Shown here piece by piece: positions 8,237-16,397 of a DNA stretch of 64,000 nucleotides. Made by a program: the position numbers and the translations under genes. Under the pieces are notes generated by a model, which was not told the origin of the DNA, did no database searches, and was given only the letters and a program-made list of their open reading frames with translations. This DNA comes from Aromatoleum toluclasticum ATCC 700605 (GTDB lineage: Bacteria; Pseudomonadota; Gammaproteobacteria; Burkholderiales; Rhodocyclaceae). Every line of letters starts with the position of its first letter. Positions within the stretch are counted from its first letter, which is position 1. The DNA lies in NCBI RefSeq assembly GCF_000378245.1, contig NZ_KB899498.1:184184-248183 (forward strand), read 5' to 3'.

Positions 8237-10512
8237 TTGACCTTAGCTTCGAGCTCGGCGATGCGCGCCTGCATCGCCGCGATCTTCTGTTCCCGCGGGT
8301 CGGGCAGGAAGACTGGCTTCATCGTCTCGCTCGTCATCGTGATCCGGGTCGGTCCCGCGCCGGCGTAGATTACGCCGTCGTCGCCCCACGAGCCGTAATA
8401 CGGGATGTGCTCCGGCGGCGTCGGCTTGTTCCACGTCTTGACGAACTCCTTGTACGGCGTGCCGCGGGCGATGCGCGCGCGGCGCTCGGTGTCGCGCGCC
8501 ATCTTCGTCGCGTCGACATCGACCCGACGGATAGCCTTGTCATAGACGACCTTGAAGAGATTCTCGGCGACTTCGTCCGAGATCAGGTCCTCGCGCAGGT
8601 CCTGCATGACGAGCTCTGGGTCGCGCTCGAGCACGTCGCCGTAGCCGCCGCCGCCGCCCTGGCAGATCATGTAGATCTCGCCCTCGGTCGTCAGCTCGAA
8701 GGTGATGCCGGCGTCGTCGGCGGTATAGGTGCCGCCCTCGATCGGCTGCTTGTTCATCAGTTCGACGATGTCGAACGGGAACTTGGCGGGATTGCCGGAT
8801 TCCTTCAGCCAGTCGAATACGTTGATGTCCTTCACGCGGCAGATCGGATAGGCCGACGACGAGTAGCCGCCGAATAGACCCGGGCAGGACGAGAACGATG
8901 AACCGGTCTGGCCGGTCATGAAGCCCCACATCGCCGAACCTTTCGACGACATCATCTGCTCGTAGCCTGCGCCGCCGCGGTACTTGCCGAAGCCCATGCG
9001 GTCCTTTGCTAACGTCTGCGCGACCAGGCGCACCATCGGCAGCTCCTCTTCCAGCAACTCCTGCTCGCCGGTGTCGGACATGAAGCTGAAGCAGCCCGAC
9101 AGCGAATGCAGGCCGTCCTGGTTCTCGCGCGCGCCCTGGCCGGCGCCGTTGATGTCGGCGCAGAAGTTGCCGGTGACCTCCATATGCTGCGTCAGCCCGC
9201 CGTAGATGAAGGTCGCGGGCTGGTTGTACTGCGCGGCGAGGACGGGGGTGACGCGGGTCTTCGCTTCGAGCGGGACGCTGTAGACCAGCTTGTTGAGCAG
9301 CTGCCCCGGCTTGATCAGGTAGTGGAACGCGCTCGAGATGCTCATCGACAGCGTCGCGTCGGTGTCGGAGTTCAGCAACGAGGGGTAGTCGGCGACGAAG
9401 TCGAAGCTCGAGAACACCGCCTGATTGCGGGGCAGGTCCGGCCAGATCTGCTGGATCAGGCCGGTCAGCAGGAAGGACTTCAGCGATGCGATGACGCCGT
9501 TGATCGCGCGGTTCGACAGCTGCGGCGAGCTGCCCTTGACGACCCAGGTGCCTTTGTCGCCCTTCTTGTGGAACTCGCAGTTGTGCTTGATCAGCGCCGG
9601 TTCGCGCAGCGTCGAGTCGGCCCACGAGGGGAAGCGCACGACGCCGTCGGGCATCTCCGACAACCGCCGCCGGACCTCGGCCTCGGTGTCCTCGAGGTTC
9701 TTGCGCAGGAAGGCGATCAGCGCGTCGACGCCGAACTCGTCGATCGCCGAGCGCAGCCGTTCCATCGTGCGCATCACGGCGAACAGCTTGACCTTGACGT
9801 CCTCGTACTGCAGCTTCGGGTCGCGCACCGAGTTCTGCAGGAAGGTCAGGATGTCGCGCTTGATCTCGTAGCCTTCGACGATCCGCAGCGGACTCATCTT
9901 CAGGCCTTCGTCGTACTTCGACTCGGCGCGCGCCGGCATGCCGCCGGGCTCGATCGCGCCGTTCTCGCCCTCGTGGATGGTCGAGGACACCCAGCAGATG
10001 AGCTCTCCGTCGTAAAACAACGGCATCATCATCGACTGGTCGGTGTTGTGCACGCCGCCGTAGCGCGAGTCGTTGTGGATGAAACCGTCGCCCTCGCGCA
10101 CGCCCACCGACGGCTCGTTCGTCCAGTACTTGTTGATGAACTTGATCGGGTACTGGCACACGGCGGCAAATGTCGTCATGCCGATCGGCGAGGCTTCCGA
10201 CAGGTCACCGGAGGCCGTGAACACCGCGGTCACGAGGTCGCCCCATTTCGCTCCCGGCGCCGAGCCCATCTGCTCGATCATGCGGAAGCTCTCCGCCATC
10301 CCCGACTGGACGCGGCCGCGGACCTGGTTCAGAAGATGCGGATCGCTGACCTTGCCGATCGCGACGTCCTCGCGCGCCGTGCGGGGTTCGAGCCGATGGT
10401 TCTGCATGATTTCCGGATCGGGCCCGAAGAAGAGCTGATGCTCCTCGAGGAACTCCTGCATCAGCTTCTTCTCGGCCGGGCTCAGTTCGGCGGTGCATTG
10501 TTCGTGAGTCAT
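8233..10512 (-). CDS. Ketone carboxylase subunit, hydantoinase B / oxoprolinase C-terminal type
   Basis: 759 aa (about 84 kDa) from the ATG at 10512. It belongs to the HyuB family: FIHNDSRYGGVHNTDQSMMM, the acidic and His residues of the metal site, and the glycine-rich YGDVLERDPELV region are seen. Acetone and acetophenone carboxylases use a HyuB-like subunit to join a ketone enolate (or enol phosphate) with carboxyphosphate or CO2. It ends four bases into the ApcE-like gene and starts 22 bp after the HyuA-like gene. With two HyuA-like subunits, a 15 kDa zinc protein and a fifth gene, the set matches acetophenone carboxylase and not the three-subunit acetone carboxylase. The C-terminal tail is a short coiled-coil-like stretch (AAMQARIAELEAKVK). 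Confidence 0.85.
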   Translation of the reverse strand: MTHEQCTAELSPAEKKLMQEFLEEHQLFFGPDPEIMQNHRLEPRTAREDVAIGKVSDPHLLNQVRGRVQSGMAESFRMIEQMGSAPGAKWGDLVTAVFTASGDLSEASPIGMTTFAAVCQYPIKFINKYWTNEPSVGVREGDGFIHNDSRYGGVHNTDQSMMMPLFYDGELICWVSSTIHEGENGAIEPGGMPARAESKYDEGLKMSPLRIVEGYEIKRDILTFLQNSVRDPKLQYEDVKVKLFAVMRTMERLRSAIDEFGVDALIAFLRKNLEDTEAEVRRRLSEMPDGVVRFPSWADSTLREPALIKHNCEFHKKGDKGTWVVKGSSPQLSNRAINGVIASLKSFLLTGLIQQIWPDLPRNQAVFSSFDFVADYPSLLNSDTDATLSMSISSAFHYLIKPGQLLNKLVYSVPLEAKTRVTPVLAAQYNQPATFIYGGLTQHMEVTGNFCADINGAGQGARENQDGLHSLSGCFSFMSDTGEQELLEEELPMVRLVAQTLAKDRMGFGKYRGGAGYEQMMSSKGSAMWGFMTGQTGSSFSSCPGLFGGYSSSAYPICRVKDINVFDWLKESGNPAKFPFDIVELMNKQPIEGGTYTADDAGITFELTTEGEIYMICQGGGGGYGDVLERDPELVMQDLREDLISDEVAENLFKVVYDKAIRRVDVDATKMARDTERRARIARGTPYKEFVKTWNKPTPPEHIPYYGSWGDDGVIYAGAGPTRITMTSETMKPVFLPDPREQKIAAMQARIAELEAKVK

Positions 10513-10534
10513 GAATGCTGTCCTCTTTGTGCGG

Positions 10535-12673
10535 TTACTTGGCGGTGTCGCGCATGAACCAGACGGCACCCTGCGCCGCGACTTCCATGTGCCAGCGGGG
10601 CTCGACGAGGTAGGTCGTGTGCGCGGTCGTAACGACGGCGGGGCCGGCGATCTTCGTGCCGTGGATCAGCGCATCCGCGTCGAAGATTGCGGTTTCCTGC
10701 GGTTCGTCGAATCCGACGAAGTGGCACGTGCGGTGGCCGACCGGGGTCGGTGCGGGCGCGGTCTTGAGGCTGGGGCGGATGTCCTTGAAGCGGATCGCGT
10801 CGAGCTCGACGTAGGCGCAAACACGGATCGTGTTGATGCGCACACCGGCCGCCGGCGATTGGCTGCCTTCGCCGAAGCGGTCGCCGTAGCTGCGGTGGAA
10901 CTGTGCGATTAGCTTGGCGACGTCCGACAGGCCGTTCAGGCGGTTCAGCTCGGTCGTCACCGTCGTTTGCACGCGCTGGTTGCCGTAGCGCATGTCCAGC
11001 TCGAGCCGGTAGCGCACGTCCTCCGGGGCCATTCCCTGGCGCAGCAGGTCCTCGCGGCCGCGGCGCTCGAGTTCCTCGACCTTCGCGTTGAAGCTCGCAT
11101 AGTCGGTGAACATCGTTTTTGTGCCGGAGTGGAACAGCACCATGTAGCAGGACATCTCGTGGATGTGCATCTGGTTCAGGTTACCGGCACCGGCTGCGGA
11201 GAACACCGATGCGAACGGCGGCGCGAGGATCTTGTCGATGCCGAGCTTGTTCGCGATGCCGCACGCGTGGAGCGGGCCGTTGCCGCCGTATGTCAGCAGC
11301 GTGAAGTCGGCGGGCTCGTAGCCGAACGCGCGCAACTCGGTCGCGACCCCGTTGGCCATGTCCGCATCGACGGTGCTCTTGATGAGCTTGCAGGCATCGA
11401 CCAGATCGACGTCGAGCGGATCGCACAACTGGTCCTCGATCGTCTGTCGCGAGCGCTTCGGATTGAGCTTGATGTGGCCGTTCGCGTAGTTCTCGGCGTC
11501 GAGGTAGCCGAGCAGCAGGTCTGCGTCGGTGACTGTCGCCTTCATGCCCCCGCGGTCGTAGCAGGCCGGGCCGGGGTCCGAGCCGGCCGACTCGGGGCCG
11601 CATTTCACCGTCTTGTACATCTGGTCGTAGCTCGCGACCGAGCCGCCGCCCGAGCCGAGCGTGACGAGGTGCATCATCGGCACGGTGACCAGACGATGTT
11701 CGATGACCGGCAGGAAATCATAGAATTTCTCGCCGCCCTCGACGACGAGGCCGATGTCGTAGCTGGTGCCGCCCATGTCGGTAGCGACGACGTTGCCGAG
11801 GCCTGCCTGTTTGGCGAGGTGCTCGGCCGCCGACACCCCCGACACCGGCCCGGAATGCACCGTCTGCAGCGCGTCGGTGGAGTTCAGCTGCGCCATGCCG
11901 CCGGAGTTGTGCACCACGAGCATCGGCTTCGTGTAGCCGGAGTCGCGCAGGTTCCGCTCCAGCGCGGACATGCCGAAATACATGACCTTGTGCAGGAACG
12001 CGTCCATGATCGTCGACATCGCACGGACGTATTCGCCCTTGCGGCCGGCCACCTGGTGCGACAGCAGCATCGGCACCGCACCGAGCATGTGCTCGGGATA
12101 GTCCTCGAGGAAGATGCGCTGGATCGCGAGCTCGTGCTCGGGATTGACGACCGAATTCGTCAGCGCGACGACGATCGCTTCCGCGCCGTTGTCGAGCAGG
12201 TCGCGGATCTGGGTGCGCACGTCGTGCTCGTCGATCGGCAGCAGGATTTCGCCCGCATAGTCGAGGCGCTCGCGCACCGTGCGGATCATCTCGATCGGCA
12301 CGAGCGGCTGCGGCCGGCTGGCGTTTGGCAGGTTGCGCTGATACTCGATCGAATGCCCCTCGCCATACGAGCGGCCGCGTCCGATCGGCACGACGCCGCG
12401 AAAACCGGCCGTCGCCAGCAGGCCGATCTTCGGGCCCTTCAGCTGGATCAGCGCGTTGGTGCCGAGCGTCGTCGCGTAGCGCACCGAGTCGACCGACGAC
12501 AGCAGCTCGTTACGCTTGATACCGATCTCCCCGCATGCGCTGTCGAGCGCTTCGTTGAAGCCGAGCGCGAGGTTGTGCTTGGTCGTCAGCGCTTTCGTCT
12601 CGATGTAGTGGTCGTCCCACACGACGAAGCAGTCGGTGAAGGTGCCACCGATATCTACCGATACTCTCTTCAT
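10535..12673 (-). CDS. Ketone carboxylase subunit, hydantoinase A type ATPase (larger HyuA-like)
   Basis: 712 aa (about 77 kDa). The N-terminus MKRVSVDIGGTFTDC carries the DIGGTFTD phosphate-binding motif of the HyuA / actin-like ATPase fold, and a second motif TDMGGTSYDIG lies near residue 305. In acetophenone carboxylase the HyuA-like subunits hydrolyse ATP to activate bicarbonate and the ketone. Two different HyuA-like subunits in one operon, this one and the 643 aa protein at 13123-15054, are the hallmark of the acetophenone type. A 19 bp gap follows the upstream zinc-protein gene. The substrate may be a cyclic ketone and not acetophenone, because no phenylethanol dehydrogenase or benzoylacetate ligase partner is obvious nearby. 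Confidence 0.88.
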   Translation of the reverse strand: MKRVSVDIGGTFTDCFVVWDDHYIETKALTTKHNLALGFNEALDSACGEIGIKRNELLSSVDSVRYATTLGTNALIQLKGPKIGLLATAGFRGVVPIGRGRSYGEGHSIEYQRNLPNASRPQPLVPIEMIRTVRERLDYAGEILLPIDEHDVRTQIRDLLDNGAEAIVVALTNSVVNPEHELAIQRIFLEDYPEHMLGAVPMLLSHQVAGRKGEYVRAMSTIMDAFLHKVMYFGMSALERNLRDSGYTKPMLVVHNSGGMAQLNSTDALQTVHSGPVSGVSAAEHLAKQAGLGNVVATDMGGTSYDIGLVVEGGEKFYDFLPVIEHRLVTVPMMHLVTLGSGGGSVASYDQMYKTVKCGPESAGSDPGPACYDRGGMKATVTDADLLLGYLDAENYANGHIKLNPKRSRQTIEDQLCDPLDVDLVDACKLIKSTVDADMANGVATELRAFGYEPADFTLLTYGGNGPLHACGIANKLGIDKILAPPFASVFSAAGAGNLNQMHIHEMSCYMVLFHSGTKTMFTDYASFNAKVEELERRGREDLLRQGMAPEDVRYRLELDMRYGNQRVQTTVTTELNRLNGLSDVAKLIAQFHRSYGDRFGEGSQSPAAGVRINTIRVCAYVELDAIRFKDIRPSLKTAPAPTPVGHRTCHFVGFDEPQETAIFDADALIHGTKIAGPAVVTTAHTTYLVEPRWHMEVAAQGAVWFMRDTAK

Positions 12674-12691
12674 GTCCCTAGCCCCCGGAAA

Positions 12692-13111
12692 TCAGTGCGA
12701 ATGGCCGTGGCCGTGACCGTGGCGGTGGACCGGTCGCGGCGTATCGCCGGCGGCGACGTGGACCTTCTCCTCCTTGCGCTTGGCCCATTGCGCCTTCAGC
12801 GCGTCGATGTCGAGCTCGAGGTCGCGCACCGGGGGGTGGCCCGGAACGGTGTATTCGGCTTCGATCAGCGTGCCGCAGCCCGGGCAGTAGTACTCGAGGA
12901 TCGCGCACCACTCGGGGTCGGGCGCGAAGGTCTTGGCGTATTTCGCGGGGTCGAGCAGCGGCCGGTGGATCTCACGCGGGTCGCGGTGATAGACCAGCAA
13001 GCCCTCCTTGTAGAGCTCGCGGGCCGGGCCGATCTCGTGGCCGCAGCAGCGGCACTCCCACCGCTCGCTGTCGAGATCGATACGCAAATACTCGGTGATC
13101 TGAACTTTCAT
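12692..13111 (-). CDS. Ketone carboxylase small zinc subunit (acetone carboxylase gamma-like)
   Basis: 139 aa from the ATG at 13111, about 15-16 kDa, matching the 15 kDa subunit of acetophenone carboxylase. Two cysteine clusters, ECRCCGHE near residue 19 and YCPGCGTLI near residue 75, should bind zinc, as in the gamma subunit of acetone carboxylase. The C-terminus is an unusual histidine-glycine tail, HRHGHGHGHSH, that could bind extra Zn or Ni. The gene sits between the two HyuA-like genes with short gaps of 11 and 18 bp. A longer in-frame start at 13177 exists but has no support. Confidence 0.82.
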   Translation of the reverse strand: MKVQITEYLRIDLDSERWECRCCGHEIGPARELYKEGLLVYHRDPREIHRPLLDPAKYAKTFAPDPEWCAILEYYCPGCGTLIEAEYTVPGHPPVRDLELDIDALKAQWAKRKEEKVHVAAGDTPRPVHRHGHGHGHSH

Positions 13112-13122
13112 GGGTCGTTCTC

Positions 13123-15054
13123 CTATGCCGACTTCGTCAGCAGGGTGTCTCGGTTGGCATTGATCTCGAATCGCCATCCCGCGCCGACGCGACCCGTGAA
13201 ATACGCTTCTTCGAGAATGCAGGGGCCTTCACCGTACGCGCCGGAGGGCTGTTCCTCGATGCGGTATACCGGCAATGTCATCAGGCCGTGCGCGGCGACC
13301 TTCACTTCGCGCGTGCCTTGGGAAACCGCCGGAATGCGTGCGTCGCCGGCAAGCGGTGCGAATTCGGCGTGGTTGATCGGCTTGACGATGCGCAGCGCAA
13401 CCGACGCGTGATCCGATTCGCGCAGATCGCCTGGCAGCGCCGTGCCGGGCGACCACGGCAGCGACGCCTCGTCGTCGTCGCGCACGCGGAAGATGCTCCA
13501 TTCGAGGACGCAGTCGTCGAAGTCGAAGCCTTCGGCGAACATGTCACGCCGCGCGCGGTGAGCGAGCTCCTCGACCGCTTCGTCGGCCGCCTCCCGCGAC
13601 AGCGAGGGCAGGCGGCTCTGGTAGCTTTGCGCAATGTCCGAAAAGCCGATGCCGAACGCCGAGAACACCGCGGCGAGGCCGGGGATGATCGCGCGCCCGA
13701 TGCCGGCCGCCTCGGCGACGTCGGTGACGAGGAACGGGCCGGCACCGCCGAACGCCGCGAGCGTCGTGTCGGCGTCGATCGGCGTGTATTCGATCAGGCT
13801 GCCCGCGACCTTGTGACACCAAGCCTTCTGCGCAGCCTCGAGCGCCGCGTCGAGGTCGAGTCCGAGCGGGCCCGCGATGTTGTCCCGGATCGCAGCCTCG
13901 GCGCGATCGCGGTCGAGCTTCATCGCCCCGCCGAAATAGCTTACGGGGTCGATGAGCCCGGTGAGCAGGAATACGTCCGTGATCGTCGCATTCTGCCCAC
14001 CGAGGCCGAAGCACGCCGGGCCGGGCGCGCCGCCGGTCGATTCGGGACCGACCTGCATCGACCGACCGGCGGCCTTGATGATCGACGAGCCGCCGACACC
14101 GACGCTGACCACATCGCATAGCGGCAGCGACACCGCTACGCCCTCGACGTCGCCGCGTGGGCGGGCCTTGACGCGGCCGTCCTCGACGAGGCCAATGTCG
14201 GTCGTCGTGCCGCCGATGTCCATCGTCAGCAGTCGCTTGAAGCAGTAGTGCGCGGCGAGCGCGCGCGCCCCTTCCATGCCGCCGCGCGGCCCCGAACTGT
14301 ACGTCTTGATCGCCACCGTCCGGGCAACGCGTGCGGAATCGCCGTCGTTGCGGAAAATCAGCAGCGGGTGCTGGTGGTAATACTCGCGCAGGATACCTTC
14401 GGCGTTGTATAGGAAGGTTTCCATGGTCGGGTGCAGGAAGGCGTTCAGCAGCGTCGTCCAAGTCCGGCGCGTGCGGCTGACGTCGTCGGCGAGGTCGCTC
14501 GCGCACAGCACCGGAACGACGCCGAGGAGATGCCGGGGGAATTTCTGTAGCGCCGCCTGCTTGAAGCGCGCCTCGTCCTGCCGGTAATCCTCGCCTTCGA
14601 AGCTGATGACGATGCGGTTGGCGCCGGCGGCGGTGAGCCGGTTGATGGTCGCGACGACCTCGCCGTCAAACTGCTCCCACGACAGCGACAGGTCGAAGCT
14701 CGCGACCCGGTCGCCAACCAGCGCCTCGAAAAGCTGCGCCTCGGCGTGGCTCGCCTTGAGCAGCGCCACGTCGGTGCCGCGGCAGACGATCAGGCCGAGC
14801 CGCGGCCCCTTGCGCTCGACGATCGCGTTCGTGCCCTGCGTCGTCGAATAGCGGATGTGGTCAGTTGACAGCAGCAGGTCGACAATGCGCTCCTCACCGT
14901 AAATCAGGCGGGCCGCCTTTTTTAATCCTTCAAAGAAGCACTTCGACAGGTCATAGGGCGTCGTCAGCGTCTTGGTGTGTGTCACCTTCGAGCCGTCGAT
15001 CACGCAGATGTCCGTCAGCGTGCCGCCGTTGTCGATGTTGATCAGCTTTCCCAT
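13123..15054 (-). CDS. Ketone carboxylase subunit, hydantoinase A type ATPase (ApcA-like, first gene of the set)
   Basis: 643 aa, about 69-70 kDa, from the ATG at 15054, which is preceded by GAGGAAAACCAT. A longer frame to 15111 exists but lacks homology. The N-terminus contains NGGTLTDI, a slightly altered DxGGTxTD phosphate motif (Asn where Asp is usual at its first position; the preceding Asp is shifted), and a second canonical MDIGGTTTDIG block near residue 273. GPESTGGAPGPACFG is typical of the family. It would form the second ATPase subunit of the carboxylase. As first gene of the five-gene set it lies behind a structured 5' leader with two dyads at 15083-15135. Confidence 0.86.
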   Translation of the reverse strand: MGKLINIDNGGTLTDICVIDGSKVTHTKTLTTPYDLSKCFFEGLKKAARLIYGEERIVDLLLSTDHIRYSTTQGTNAIVERKGPRLGLIVCRGTDVALLKASHAEAQLFEALVGDRVASFDLSLSWEQFDGEVVATINRLTAAGANRIVISFEGEDYRQDEARFKQAALQKFPRHLLGVVPVLCASDLADDVSRTRRTWTTLLNAFLHPTMETFLYNAEGILREYYHQHPLLIFRNDGDSARVARTVAIKTYSSGPRGGMEGARALAAHYCFKRLLTMDIGGTTTDIGLVEDGRVKARPRGDVEGVAVSLPLCDVVSVGVGGSSIIKAAGRSMQVGPESTGGAPGPACFGLGGQNATITDVFLLTGLIDPVSYFGGAMKLDRDRAEAAIRDNIAGPLGLDLDAALEAAQKAWCHKVAGSLIEYTPIDADTTLAAFGGAGPFLVTDVAEAAGIGRAIIPGLAAVFSAFGIGFSDIAQSYQSRLPSLSREAADEAVEELAHRARRDMFAEGFDFDDCVLEWSIFRVRDDDEASLPWSPGTALPGDLRESDHASVALRIVKPINHAEFAPLAGDARIPAVSQGTREVKVAAHGLMTLPVYRIEEQPSGAYGEGPCILEEAYFTGRVGAGWRFEINANRDTLLTKSA

Positions 15055-15082
15055 ATGGTTTTCCTCGTGGGGTCCTCGACCA

Positions 15083-15135
15083 CCGTCCGGGAGGACGGGC
15101 GTCATTCGCATCGCGTCGCGCGACTAGGTCGCGCG
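15083..15135 (-). promoter_or_regulatory. Two dyads in the leader of the carboxylase genes, candidate operator
   Basis: Between the alcohol dehydrogenase and the first carboxylase gene there are two perfect inverted repeats. CGCGCGAC-TAG-GTCGCGCG (15117-15135) has 8 bp arms around 3 bp. CCGTCC-GGGA-GGACGG (15083-15098) is a 6-4-6 stem. The first lies 63-81 bp before the start codon and has the size of a dimeric repressor site. No regulator gene is in this operon, so the protein that would bind is unknown. In such GC-rich DNA short dyads arise by chance, so function is only proposed. Confidence 0.35.
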
Positions 15136-15213
15136 GAACGCATTGGCATGGGAGGCAGATTAAAGGCCATCCGCACCTGCAAGAACCCTCGAATGAGGGG
15201 GAGGGGAAGCGCC

Positions 15214-15232
15214 GGCGGGGGGGCTCCCCGCC
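15214..15232 (-). terminator. GC-rich hairpin after the alcohol dehydrogenase gene, weak terminator candidate
   Basis: GGCGGGG (15214-15220) pairs with CCCCGCC (15226-15232) around a 5 nt loop, 34 bases past the stop of the alcohol dehydrogenase. There is no T-tract on the minus strand after it, so it is more likely a pause or processing site between two parts of the long operon than a full intrinsic terminator. Confidence 0.25.
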
Positions 15233-15265
15233 AAGGAACAGGAGCCAAGCGCGATGGGGGCACCC

Positions 15266-16321
15266 TCAGGGACGAACGACGACTTTCACCGAGCCGGAGT
15301 TCTTGTTCGCAGCGACATCGAACGCGTCGGCGATTCGCTCGAGCGGCAACTCGTGCGTGACTAGAGCCTCGAGCGGCAGACGGCCGGACGCCATCAGGTC
15401 GATCGTGAACCGGTAGTCCGTCTTCAGCCCGCACTGCCCGTAGGCGAGGCAGAATAAGTAGTTGATTTCCTTGAATGCGGACTTCCAGGAATCGACCGGC
15501 ACCGGTTCGTCCCACAACCCGAGCGGGATGACGGTGCCGCGGTGGCGGACGACGTCGGCCGCGAGCGCGAGCGTTGGCGCGTTGCCACCGACCGTCTCGA
15601 CGACGATGTCGGCGCCACCGCCGCCGACCTCCTCGAGCAGACGTTCGCCGACTGCGTCCTCGCCGCTGCGCACGACCGCGTCGATGCCGAACCGCGGCGC
15701 AAGCGCCGCCTGATGATCGTATTTCGCCGTGATGACGACCTTTTCGGCACCGAGCGCCTTCGCGGCCCCCGCGGCGGCGAGCCCCAGCACGCCGGCGCCG
15801 ATGACGACGACACGCTCACCGCCGCGCATGCCCAGGCGGCGCAACGCGGCGACCGGCGTTGCAGCGGGTTCGATCAGCGAACCCAGGTGCGGTTCGATGC
15901 CGTCGGGAAGCACGTGCAAGCCCTTCTCCGGCAGCTTCAGGTACTCGGTAAAACCCGGCGTGACGAACTGACCGGCGGCCGCGCAGTGGCTGAAGGCTCC
16001 GGCCGCGCAGTATTCGCACTGCCCGCAGCTCGCGCTATGGAAGAGATCGATCGCCACACGGTCGCCGGGTTGCACGCGCCGGATGTTCTTGCCGGTCTCA
16101 ACCACAACTCCGCCGTACTCGTGGCCGCCGCCGCCGCGGATCGGGAACGGCCAGTACGCGGTCGCCGTGCCGCTGCCCCGCCACCAGTGCAGGTTGCTGC
16201 CGCACACGCCGATCCCGGCGGTCTGGACGATCACGTGGTCGTCATCGACCTCGGGGCGCTCGACATCCTCCAACACGATCCGACCGGGCGCGAGCATCAC
16301 TGCGGACTTCATCTTGGCCAT
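15266..16321 (-). CDS. Zinc-dependent medium-chain alcohol dehydrogenase
   Basis: 351 aa from the ATG at 16321, preceded by AAAGGAAA; a start at 16312 is also possible. It is an MDR-superfamily protein. GVCGSNLHWW holds the catalytic-zinc cysteine, GGGGHEYGG the histidine-glutamate pair, and CGQCEYCAAGAFSHC the four cysteines of the structural zinc site. The Rossmann motif GAGVLGLAAAG is near residue 180. It oxidises an alcohol with NAD(P)+, in the sorbitol / threonine dehydrogenase-like branch. It precedes the carboxylase genes in the same direction and may generate the ketone that is carboxylated. The two SDRs further down are competing candidates. Confidence 0.87.
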   Translation of the reverse strand: MAKMKSAVMLAPGRIVLEDVERPEVDDDHVIVQTAGIGVCGSNLHWWRGSGTATAYWPFPIRGGGGHEYGGVVVETGKNIRRVQPGDRVAIDLFHSASCGQCEYCAAGAFSHCAAAGQFVTPGFTEYLKLPEKGLHVLPDGIEPHLGSLIEPAATPVAALRRLGMRGGERVVVIGAGVLGLAAAGAAKALGAEKVVITAKYDHQAALAPRFGIDAVVRSGEDAVGERLLEEVGGGGADIVVETVGGNAPTLALAADVVRHRGTVIPLGLWDEPVPVDSWKSAFKEINYLFCLAYGQCGLKTDYRFTIDLMASGRLPLEALVTHELPLERIADAFDVAANKNSGSVKVVVRP

Positions 16322-16397
16322 TTTCCTTTTTCCAAATAGGTCGGGGCTGTCCGCAACGCAGTCCAGCCCCGTGACGATGACAATCGGCATAGGCCGA

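Noticed and set aside
10967..13411. 814-codon plus-strand open frame
   Set aside because: Shadow of the HyuA-like genes on the minus strand.
7409..15054. Three-subunit acetone carboxylase (AcxABC)
   Set aside because: There are two different HyuA-like genes and a fifth coupled gene, which fits the acetophenone type better.
15214..15232. Full intrinsic terminator splitting the leftward operon
   Set aside because: No T-tract follows the stem on the minus strand; kept only as a weak candidate.
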